Below, piece by piece: positions 1 through 7,500 of a DNA stretch of 7,784 bases; position 1 is the first letter of the stretch, and each line of letters starts with the position of its first letter. Both the position numbers and the translations under genes were made by a program. The notes under the pieces were generated by a model that searched no databases, was not told the DNA's origin, and saw nothing but the letters and a program-made list of their open reading frames with translations. Origin of the DNA: Acidaminococcaceae bacterium (GTDB lineage: Bacteria; Bacillota; Negativicutes; Acidaminococcales; Acidaminococcaceae); NCBI GenBank assembly GCA_028693975.1, contig JAQUUF010000050.1, positions 1-7,784 of the forward strand. Reading direction: 5' to 3'.

Positions 1-26
1 TAGCTCAGCAATTATAGGAGGAAAGT
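1..26 (+). promoter_or_regulatory. Leader and ribosome binding site of rseP; possible tail of an upstream gene
   Basis: AGGAGG at 16-21 lies 5 nt before the ATG at 27 and is a strong Shine-Dalgarno sequence. In the frame starting at base 3 the codons read A-Q-Q-L-stop, with TAG at 15-17 overlapping the ribosome binding site, which would fit the end of an upstream translationally coupled gene. In many Firmicutes that gene is dxr, but four codons cannot identify it. Another frame has TAG at 1-3, so the upstream stop is not settled. Confidence 0.4.
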
Positions 27-1046
27 ATGTTAACAATTTTGGCGTCCATACTTGTTTTTGGCGTTTTGGTTACAGTACATGAATTAGGCCATTTTTTGAC
101 GGCCAAATTAACCGGCATGCGTGTCGATGAATTTGCTATCGGATTTGGACCTTTAATCTACCAAACCAAGCAAGGAGACACGACGTATTCCTTAAGATGC
201 ATACCGCTAGGCGGTTATAATAAGATAGCTGGTATGGAACCGGGAGAGGAAGAAGTGGAAAATGGCTTTTCCTCGAAGCCAATATTATCTAGAATGTTGG
301 TTATCTTGGCTGGCTCCATTATGAATATTTTGCTACCAATCTTTTTATTCTTTTTGATTTTTGTGACTACAGGTTTGGAACAGCCGTCCAAAGAACCGAT
401 TATTGGCACTATTATGACGGGACAGGCCGCCTCTCGTGCTGGCTTGATGACAGGTGATAAGATTCTTGCCATTAATGGAGAGAAGACAGCGGATTGGACC
501 AGTGTGGTCACCAAGCTAAGAGCTGCTGGTACGCAAGAGGTTGCGCTGCAAGTAGAGCGAGGCAATAAGGTAACTGAGTATAAAATGGCGGCTGAATTCA
601 ACAAAGAAGCGCAAAGGCCATTAATTGGCGTTTCTCCTAAGTTCGTGCAAGAGCGCGTAGGTGTTGTCACTGCGGGCAAAATGTCTTTGACCTATACCAA
701 AGAGATTGTTAAAACTATGGTGCGCGGCTTATCACGTATTATTACAGGGAAAGACCCGGCAGAAGTAGCTGGACCAATTGGTGTGGCTCAGATGGCCGGT
801 AATATAGCCGAAAAAGGATTAATGCCTTTATTAAGCTTTATGGCTCTCTTGAGCATTAATCTGGCCGTGTTTAATTTGTTGCCGGTGCCGGCTCTAGATG
901 GTGGACATTTTGTGGTTTTACTGGTGGAAGGTATTAGGGGTAAGCCGTTGGCTCCCAGATATATGAATGCTATACAAATGATAGGGTTAGGACTAATTTT
1001 AGCCTTGGCTGTTTTCTCTACCATGAAAGATATTAGCAGGTTATAA
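27..1046 (+). CDS. rseP: RIP metalloprotease RseP/RasP (site-2 protease)
   Basis: Intramembrane zinc metalloprotease of the M50B family, which cuts transmembrane substrates such as anti-sigma factors and remnant signal peptides within the cytoplasmic membrane. The 339-residue protein has the zinc-binding HELGH at residues 18-22 inside the first membrane segment (about 2-26). A second hydrophobic segment spans about 88-114, and one periplasmic/extracellular PDZ domain about 122-192 (GLMTGDKI core). The conserved GPIGVAQ is at 249-255, a third segment covers about 264-300 and carries the third zinc ligand D291 in NLLPVPALDGG, and a last segment lies at about 312-332. E. coli RseP (about 450 aa) has two PDZ domains; this is the shorter single-PDZ form common in Gram-positive relatives. 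ATG 27 is supported by AGGAGG 5 nt upstream and by the position of HExxH. ispG follows after 11 nt. Its substrate cannot be read from this window. Confidence 0.96.
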   Translation: MLTILASILVFGVLVTVHELGHFLTAKLTGMRVDEFAIGFGPLIYQTKQGDTTYSLRCIPLGGYNKIAGMEPGEEEVENGFSSKPILSRMLVILAGSIMNILLPIFLFFLIFVTTGLEQPSKEPIIGTIMTGQAASRAGLMTGDKILAINGEKTADWTSVVTKLRAAGTQEVALQVERGNKVTEYKMAAEFNKEAQRPLIGVSPKFVQERVGVVTAGKMSLTYTKEIVKTMVRGLSRIITGKDPAEVAGPIGVAQMAGNIAEKGLMPLLSFMALLSINLAVFNLLPVPALDGGHFVVLLVEGIRGKPLAPRYMNAIQMIGLGLILALAVFSTMKDISRL

Positions 1047-1057
1047 GGAGAATTTAC

Positions 1058-2128
1058 ATGCAAAGAAGAAAAACACGAGTTTTGTCTCTTGGAAATGTAG
1101 CCATAGGTGGGGATAATCCCATTGCAGTTCAATCTATGACCAATACCAAAACAGAAGATGTTGCCAGCACTGTGGCACAGATTGCTGATTTGACAACGGC
1201 AGGCTGTGATATTATTCGTTGCGCTGTTCCTACTATGGAGGCAGCTCAGGCTCTGGCTGAGATCAAGCAACAAATTACTATTCCTTTGATTGCCGATATT
1301 CATTTTGACTATAAGCTAGCACTAGCTGCAATTGCTTCGGGCGTTGACGGATTACGGCTTAACCCGGGAAATATTGGCGGCACAGATAAGGTAGCTGAAG
1401 TAGTAGCCGCGGCCAAAGAAAAATTGGTGCCAATTCGTATCGGTGTTAATGCTGGTTCTTTGCCCAAGGATTTGCTAGCCAAATATGGACATCCTACCGC
1501 GGAGGCACTGGTTGAGGCGGCGTGGAGACATATTCATATTTTGGAAGAGCTAGATTATCCTAATTTGAAAATTTCTTTAAAGGCGCATGATGTACCTTTA
1601 ACTTTGGCGGCTTACAGAAAGATGGCGCAAGAGTGTGATTATCCTTTGCATGTGGGCATTACCGAATCGGGTACTATTAATTCAGGAATTATTAAATCTG
1701 CTGTAGGAATTGGCGCCTTGTTAGCCGAGGGTATCGGTGATACGATCCGTGTTTCTTTGACAGGAGACCCTGTCAAAGAAGTTCAAGTAGGCTACCAGAT
1801 TCTCAAAGCCTTAGGTCTAAGAAAATATGGGCCAACCTTAATTTCTTGTCCTACTTGCGGACGCACTTCTATTGATTTGGAGAAGGTTGCTCTTACTGTA
1901 GAGCAGCATTTGGCTAATATCAAAGAAACGATTACCGTAGCTGTTATGGGTTGTGTTGTTAATGGCCCCGGGGAGGCGCGCGAAGCAGATGTAGGCATAG
2001 CAGGCGGTAAGGGTGAAGGTTTGGTTTTTAAAAAGGGTGAAATCATTAAGAAGGTAACGGAAGAGCAGTTAATTCCGGAGTTGTTTGCTGAGATAGACAA
2101 AATAATTACTGAGAGGAAGATAAAATAA
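1058..2128 (+). CDS. ispG: 4-hydroxy-3-methylbut-2-en-1-yl diphosphate synthase (IspG/GcpE)
   Basis: Cytoplasmic iron-sulfur enzyme of the MEP isoprenoid pathway; it reductively opens 2-C-methyl-erythritol 2,4-cyclodiphosphate to HMBPP. The 356-residue protein has the usual bacterial two-domain form. A TIM barrel covers about residues 1-255 (QSMTNTKTED near the start, RLNPGNIGG at 100-108, KAHDV at 175-179, GITESG at 200-205, RVSLTGDPV at 231-239). The C-terminal [4Fe-4S] domain has cluster ligands C264 and C267 in SCPTCGRTS, C299 in MGCVVNGPGEA, and E306 as the likely fourth ligand. AAGGAG at 1045-1050 overlaps the rseP stop and sits 7 nt before the ATG. The stop codon overlaps the proS start by one base (TAATG), indicating translational coupling. 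An exact 12-bp inverted repeat lies inside the gene and is listed separately. The isoprenoid pathway also supplies lipid carriers for the envelope, a common companion of rseP. Confidence 0.97.
   Translation: MQRRKTRVLSLGNVAIGGDNPIAVQSMTNTKTEDVASTVAQIADLTTAGCDIIRCAVPTMEAAQALAEIKQQITIPLIADIHFDYKLALAAIASGVDGLRLNPGNIGGTDKVAEVVAAAKEKLVPIRIGVNAGSLPKDLLAKYGHPTAEALVEAAWRHIHILEELDYPNLKISLKAHDVPLTLAAYRKMAQECDYPLHVGITESGTINSGIIKSAVGIGALLAEGIGDTIRVSLTGDPVKEVQVGYQILKALGLRKYGPTLISCPTCGRTSIDLEKVALTVEQHLANIKETITVAVMGCVVNGPGEAREADVGIAGGKGEGLVFKKGEIIKKVTEEQLIPELFAEIDKIITERKIK
1753..1780 (+). other. Perfect 12-bp inverted repeat (stem-loop) inside ispG
   Basis: TTCTTTGACAGG at 1753-1764 is exactly repeated as its reverse complement, CCTGTCAAAGAA, at 1769-1780, separated by AGAC. 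In the mRNA this gives a 12-bp stem with a 4-nt loop, and two G-U pairs (1752/1781, 1751/1782) could extend it. It lies in codons for V232 to E241 (SLTGDPVKE), a conserved IspG stretch, so it may be a by-product of codon choice. No U-run follows, so it is not a typical intrinsic terminator. The repeat is certain; its function is unknown. Confidence 0.7.
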
Positions 2129-3837
2129 TGCGTATTTCTGAAATGTATGCACCGACTTTAAGAGAAGTTCCGGCTGAGGCAGAGGTTATCAGTCACAAAT
2201 TAATGCTGAGGGCTGGTTTTATTCGTAAAGCTGCAGGGGGTATGTATACATATTTGCCTTTAGCTTTACGCGTATTAAAGAAGATTGAGCAAATTGTACG
2301 TGAGGAAATGGACAAAGCAGGGGCACAGGAATTATTAATGCCTATTGTGCAGCCAGCAGAGATTTGGCAAGAAAGCGGTCGTTGGAGTGTATATGGGGAT
2401 GAGATGTTCCGCCTCAAAGATAGACACAATAGAGAATTTTGCCTTGGTCCTACTCACGAGGAATTAGTGACGACTTTGATTCGTGCTGATGTGCGTTCTT
2501 ATCGTCAATTACCGCTTAATGTGTATCAAATTCAAAATAAATATCGTGATGAGCGCAGACCGCGTTTTGGCTTGATGCGTGGCAGAGAGTTTATCATGAA
2601 GGATTCTTACTCTTTTGATAGAGATGAAGCAGGCCTAGATGTTGCCTACAACAAAATGTATGATGCCTATACTAATATTTTCTCTCGCTGTGGCTTGAAT
2701 TTCCGCCCGGTAGAAGCAGACTCCGGTGCAATTGGTGGTAGTGGTTCTCACGAATTTATGGCTATTGCTGATAGTGGTGAAGCAGAGATTGTTTATTGCG
2801 AAAAATGTCAATATGCTGCCAATGTAGAAAAAGCGGAGCTTTTCCCCCTTGAAGCTGCTGCAGAAGAGATGCAGGCACTCAAGGAAGTGGAAACACCTAA
2901 CTGCAAGACGATAGAGGCGGTTTGTGAATTCCTGCATTTGCCTGTTGTTAAAAGCGTCAAAGCTGTGGCTTTTAAGTCTGAAAAGGGCTTGATTCTTTGC
3001 TTTGTTCGTGGCGACCATGAGGTTAATGAGATAAAAGTTGCTAATGCTTGCGGTGTTCCGGAAGTGGAAATGGCTCCGGAAGAAATGCTGACAGCAGCAC
3101 AGACCGTTGGTGGTTTTATGGGACCGGTAGGTATGGACACCACTAAGACTATAGTCTTGATAGATAATACTGTCATGAAGATGCATAATGTTTGTTGTGG
3201 CGCTAACAAGGTTGGTGTACACTATGTGAATGCTAATCCTGAACGTGATTTTAAAGCAACCATTGTAGCTGATATTCGCTTGATGCAAGAAGGAGATCCT
3301 TGCCCTCATTGCGGAGCGCCCGTTAAGGTTGCTCGTGGCATAGAGGTAGGGCAAGTATTTAAACTGTTTACCAAGTACAGTTCTGCTTTGAAAGCAACAT
3401 ATTTGGATGAAGCAGGCAAAGAACAACCCATGGTTATGGGCTGCTACGGCATTGGTGTGAGTAGGACCATGGCTGCTGCCATTGAGCAATATAACGACAA
3501 GGATGGCATTATTTGGCCAGTATCTATTGCTCCCTATGCAGTTATTGTTGTACCTGTGCAAATGAAAGATGCAGTTTCTGTGGCTAAGGCGGAAGAAGTA
3601 TATCAACAATTATGCCAAGCAGGTATCGAGACGGTTATAGATGACAGAGATGAAAGGCCTGGAGTAAAGTTTAAAGATGCTGACCTTATTGGCTATCCCT
3701 TGCGTGTCGTTGTAGGCCCCAAAGGTTTGGCCGAAGGTAAATTAGAAGTGAAAGCTAGAAAAACTGGCAGTGTGGAAATGGTGGACTTAGATTCTCAATA
3801 CATTGATAAAATAAAGTCACTTTTAGCCGCGCTTTGA
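2128..3837 (+). CDS. proS: Prolyl-tRNA synthetase, bacterial (long, editing-domain) type
   Basis: Class IIa aminoacyl-tRNA synthetase that charges tRNA-Pro in the cytoplasm. The length of 569 residues matches bacterial ProRS with the INS editing insertion (E. coli about 572). The catalytic core shows the GPTHEE substrate loop at 107-112, motif 2 (YRDERRPRFGLMRGREF, 139-155) and motif 3 (GCYGIGVSR, 438-446 with R446). Between motifs 2 and 3, about 228-390, lies the YbaK-like editing domain that clears mischarged Ala-tRNA, containing PVVKSVKAV at 272-280. The anticodon-binding domain occupies about 468-569 (DDRDERPGVKFKDADLIGYP, 505-524). Two CxxC pairs, C224/C227 and C392/C395, bracket the editing domain and could bind a metal; E. 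coli-type enzymes are not known for these. The ATG overlaps the ispG stop by one base, with the purine-rich GAGGAAG at 2113-2119 as ribosome binding site. The mgtC-like gene starts 18 nt after its TGA. Confidence 0.97.
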   Translation: MRISEMYAPTLREVPAEAEVISHKLMLRAGFIRKAAGGMYTYLPLALRVLKKIEQIVREEMDKAGAQELLMPIVQPAEIWQESGRWSVYGDEMFRLKDRHNREFCLGPTHEELVTTLIRADVRSYRQLPLNVYQIQNKYRDERRPRFGLMRGREFIMKDSYSFDRDEAGLDVAYNKMYDAYTNIFSRCGLNFRPVEADSGAIGGSGSHEFMAIADSGEAEIVYCEKCQYAANVEKAELFPLEAAAEEMQALKEVETPNCKTIEAVCEFLHLPVVKSVKAVAFKSEKGLILCFVRGDHEVNEIKVANACGVPEVEMAPEEMLTAAQTVGGFMGPVGMDTTKTIVLIDNTVMKMHNVCCGANKVGVHYVNANPERDFKATIVADIRLMQEGDPCPHCGAPVKVARGIEVGQVFKLFTKYSSALKATYLDEAGKEQPMVMGCYGIGVSRTMAAAIEQYNDKDGIIWPVSIAPYAVIVVPVQMKDAVSVAKAEEVYQQLCQAGIETVIDDRDERPGVKFKDADLIGYPLRVVVGPKGLAEGKLEVKARKTGSVEMVDLDSQYIDKIKSLLAAL

Positions 3838-3838
3838 T

Positions 3839-3853
3839 AGGAGGTTAGGGGAG
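3839..3853 (+). promoter_or_regulatory. Tandem ribosome binding sites before the mgtC-like gene
   Basis: The 18-nt gap after proS holds AGGAGG at 3839-3844, ending 11 nt before the ATG, and GGGGAG at 3848-3853, only 2 nt before it. The first is the better match and has a workable though long spacing; the second is too close to act alone. No hairpin or promoter fits in this gap, so the gene is presumably read through from proS. Confidence 0.5.
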
Positions 3854-3855
3854 TT

Positions 3856-4536
3856 ATGCTAGATACAATTACATGGCAGATGATAGTACGGCTTTGCCTA
3901 GCGGCTCTTTTGGGTGGCATTGTAGGTATGGAACGTGGCAGTGGCGACAGGCCGGCGGGTTTAAGAACCCATATTCTGGTTTGTACCGGGTCTGCACTTT
4001 TTATGCTTATTTCTCTATATGGTTTTGACCCTCGTGGCGGAGGTAATAATTGGGATGAGAGCAGAATAGCCTCTCAAGTCGTTAGCGGTATCGGTTTCTT
4101 AGGTGCTGGCACAATCTTGCATGAGGGCATGACAGTTAGAGGGCTGACTACAGCGGCTAGCTTATGGATGGTTTCAGCCGTAGGCTTGGCGGTTGGCAGT
4201 GGCTTTATGCTAATTGGTATTGTTGCGACTGTTATTACTATGATTACCTTAGTTACTTTTCATGGTTGGGAGAAGAGGCTGCCTGGAACAGGTCGCCTTG
4301 AGCGCCGCTATATTAGGGTAGCAGTCAAAAATGACCCTGAATCAATCCCCACTATTTTAGCTTACTTGGCTGATAAGCAGGTCAAAGTTAGAACCATAAA
4401 TGTCAAAAATGATAAGTTGAAAGATCTCGTTTTGGTCGATTTGTATTTGAAGATTAACAAAGAATACAATACTAACGAAATTATAGGTGATTTGAATAAC
4501 TTGCCTTGTGTTGATTCTATTGAAAATGTTATTTAG
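3856..4536 (+). CDS. MgtC/SapB family inner-membrane protein
   Basis: Integral membrane protein of the MgtC/SapB family. MgtC of Salmonella is linked to survival in low magnesium and inside macrophages and to modulation of F1Fo ATP synthase; the role of most bacterial homologues, including this one, is not known. The 226 residues match the family. The N-terminal membrane half has hydrophobic segments at about 7-25, 36-56, 72-89, 98-114 and 116-136, with family motifs GGIVGMERG (20-28), DRPAGLRTH (31-39), SGIGFLGAGTIL (77-88) and VRGLTTAASLW (94-104). A soluble C-terminal domain of about 150-226 has the alternating strand/helix pattern of the ACT-like fold found in MgtC proteins. It lies between proS (18 nt upstream) and polC (17 nt downstream), all on one strand, so it is probably co-transcribed with them. 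No magnesium-responsive leader is visible, and none would fit in the gap. I leave the symbol blank because the family is mixed in function. Confidence 0.9.
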   Translation: MLDTITWQMIVRLCLAALLGGIVGMERGSGDRPAGLRTHILVCTGSALFMLISLYGFDPRGGGNNWDESRIASQVVSGIGFLGAGTILHEGMTVRGLTTAASLWMVSAVGLAVGSGFMLIGIVATVITMITLVTFHGWEKRLPGTGRLERRYIRVAVKNDPESIPTILAYLADKQVKVRTINVKNDKLKDLVLVDLYLKINKEYNTNEIIGDLNNLPCVDSIENVI

Positions 4537-4553
4537 GAGCGGTGAGTTTTTCT
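4535..4553 (+). promoter_or_regulatory. polC translation start region (decides ATG 4554 over GTG 4542)
   Basis: AGGAG at 4535-4539 overlaps the stop of the mgtC-like gene, and GGTGAG at 4541-4546 also resembles the anti-Shine-Dalgarno complement. An in-frame GTG at 4542 would add MSFS, but it sits only 2 nt from AGGAG. ATG 4554 is 7 nt after GGTGAG and 14 nt after AGGAG, so it is the better start. The mgtC-like stop lies only 17 nt before it, which would allow coupled translation. Confidence 0.55.
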
Positions 4554-7500
4554 ATGCAGAAAAGGTACAAAATTTTTCCTAAGAGCGAAGATTTTTATGC
4601 TTCGTTGCGCTCGCTAAATTTGGCTTCAGAACAGATGGAGGCACTTGAGGAGCTGGAGCTTGAGTATGTTGACGTAGATGAAGCAAATAAGTCTTGGCGC
4701 ATTTTTGGCTGCAACAAAGGGAAAAAAGATAATAGCAGTATCTATGCAGCAGTGGCAGAACGTCTTGCCGCTGCTTGTTCTTTAGGTAAAGTAATTTTTG
4801 AGGTGCGTCCTCTAATGGTAGCTAGCGCGATTGAGGAAGCGCAAGAGCCGGAGGATATTGCTACCGACTATGATATAGATTATCAAGATAATATTGTCAG
4901 GTTACCTTCTTCTACACAAAACACTAATAAAAATGGCGTAATAATGGGTAGAAAGATTGCTAAAAATCCGGTTGCTATGGGTTCCTTAGTTGAAGAGGAA
5001 GCAAATGTAGTAGTTGAAGGCGAAGTTACTGACTTGGCAGTTAGAGAACTGAAAACCGGTGCAGTCATGCTTTCTATCTCCTTAAAGGACGATAGCGACG
5101 GACTTTTGGCCAAAATTCGTTTTGGCGATTTTTTGCATCGCAAAAAAGAAGAGGGGAATTTGGACCCTCTCAAAGAATTACGTAAAAATCATCAAGATTG
5201 TGACAAACTAATGGAGAGCATTCCCGTGGGCACTCCGGTTAAGTTCATGGGTGACGTGGCCATTGATAAATACGAAGGTGACGAACTAGTTATGGCACGC
5301 GTCAAAAGCATTATGCTTGGTCAAAAAGAGGCACGCGCTGACCATGCAATTGTGCCTAGAGTGGAGCTGCATTGTCATACAGTTATGAGCAAGATGGACG
5401 CTATCACGCATATTGACCAATTAGTTAAGACTGCTGCGAAATGGAAACACAAAGCAGTAGCTATTACTGACCATGGCGTTTTGCAAGGTTTTCCTTTTGC
5501 GTATGAAGAAGTGAAGAAAAACAAGCTTGATCTTAAAATTATCTATGGTTTAGAAGGTTATCTGTGGTCAGGTAAGGCAACTGACCATTATCACCATATC
5601 ATAATTTTGGCCAAAAATGTTATTGGGTTGCGTAATCTCTACCGCTTGGTATCTTTGAGTAATCTGCGCTATTTTGGTAAGGCATCGGGTAAGCGCCGTG
5701 AACCAATGCCGAGGATAACTAAAAATCTCATTAATCAATATCGAGATGGGCTTATAGTTGGTTCTGCTTGCTCCGCAGGAGAATTGTATCAGGGGATTTT
5801 AAATGGCCTTGATAACCAAAAATTGGAAGAAATAGCCCAATTCTATGATTACCTAGAGATTCAACCGATAGGGAATAATAAGTATCTTATTGATGATCTG
5901 CGCTATCCGCAAATCACCTCATTGAAAGATTTGCAGAATAATAACAAAACTATTTATCAGCTGGCCAAAAGATTAAATAAATTAATCGTTGCGACCTGTG
6001 ACGTCCATTTTCTTAATCCGGAAGATGGGCTTTTGCGCCAAATATTGCAATACAATAGATTCCACAAAAGCAGTAAGGCGCTAGCTAAGAAGGAAGAGGA
6101 GCAAGCACCGTTGTTCTTTAGGACCACGGAAGAAATGTTGGCAGAGTTTTCCTATTTGGGCGCGGCGGCAGCACAAGAAGTAGTTGTAGAGAGCACTAAT
6201 AAAATAGCTGATATGGTGGAGAAAATTAAACCGGTACCAGATGATGACCAGCTCTATTCTCCTATTATACCGGGTGCGGAAGAGAAGATAGAAGAACTTG
6301 TCTATGCCAAAGCTCATGCGCTCTATGGTCCCGAGTTACCGCAAATAGTGGCTGATCGTTTGACTTTGGAACTTAATTCCATTGTCGGTAATGGCTTTTC
6401 AGTCTTGTATTACATTGCACATTTATTAGTAAAAAAATCTAATGACGATGGCTATATGGTAGGCTCGCGAGGCTCCGTAGGTTCTTCTTTTGTGGCCACC
6501 ATGCTTAATATTACAGAGGTTAATCCTCTGCGGCCTCATTATCGCTGCCCCAAGTGTTGTCATACCGAGTTCTTCACAGATGGTACCGTCGGCTCTGGTT
6601 TTGATTTACCAACCAAAGCTTGCCCCCATTGTGGTAGCGATATGGTAAGAGATGGACATGATATCCCTTTTGCCGTATTCTTGGGCTTTAAGGGTGATAA
6701 GGTCCCAGATATTGACTTGAATTTCTCTGGTGAATATCAACCGAGAGCGCACAAATATACAGAAGAACTTTTTGGGCGTGATAATGTATTTAGAGCTGGT
6801 ACTGTTGGTACCCTAGCTGATAAGACTGCCTATGGCTACATTATTAAGTATTTTGAAGAACATGGCAAAAAGGTCAGGAGAGCGTTTATTAATGGCCTTA
6901 TTCCCGGGTTGGTAGGTACCAAAAGAACAACAGGACAGCATCCTGGAGGTATTGTTGTTATTCCACGTAACTTAGATGTTCACTATATTACACCGGTGCA
7001 GCATCCGGCAGATGACCCCAAAAGCGATATCATAACTACACATTTTGATTTTCATAGGTTTAATGACCGTGTTGTCAAACTAGATATTCTGGGTCATGAT
7101 GACCCAACTATGATTAAGCGTTTAGATGATTTGCTGCACATGGATACAAGAACGATTCCTATCGGTGACGCAGAAACTATGAGTATATTCTCAAGTACCG
7201 ATGCTCTTAAGGTTACACCGGAAGCTATTGGCAGTAAGGTGGGGACTTTTGGTATTCCAGAATGTGGTACTAAATTTGTTCGCGAGATGCTTTATGAAGT
7301 TCAACCTAAGAATTTCACGGATTTATTGCGCATTAGTGGTTACTCCCATGGTACGGATGTGTGGCTGAATAATGCTCAGGATTTGATTCATGCCGGGTTC
7401 CCCACGGGAGAAACAATTTCTACACGTGATGATATTATGACCTATTTAATTGATAAGGGAGTGGAGCCCAAGACTGCTTTTGACATTATGGAAGCTTGCC

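Noticed and set aside
215..1303. Minus-strand open frames (215-679 and 788-1303) opposite rseP and the start of ispG
   Set aside because: Both are antisense to well-supported genes, carry no known motifs, and are explained by codon use on the plus strand.
3145..3158. 14-bp perfect palindrome AAGACTATAGTCTT inside proS
   Set aside because: About 0.5 such palindromes are expected by chance in a window this size; it lies in coding sequence and has no loop or U-run, so I give it no function.
2635..3609. Long minus-strand open frame of 324 codons opposite proS
   Set aside because: It runs antisense to a clearly identified gene, its translation has no recognisable domain and odd composition (rich in His, Asn, Tyr, Cys), and no ribosome binding site was seen; it is a shadow frame.
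4441..4470. Possible internal promoter for polC (TTGTAT, 18-nt spacer, TACAAT)
   Set aside because: The -35 box matches consensus at only three positions and the site lies within the mgtC-like coding sequence; AT-rich coding DNA gives many such pairs.
4542..4553. GTG at 4542 as the polC start
   Set aside because: It is in frame but only 2 nt from AGGAG, and its bases form part of a Shine-Dalgarno-like GGTGAG well placed for ATG 4554.
7090..7106. 8-bp inverted repeat TGGGTCAT/ATGACCCA with one central base inside polC
   Set aside because: It encodes the conserved LGHDDP motif, so base choice is largely fixed by the protein; chance expectation is about 0.1, and no regulatory context is visible.
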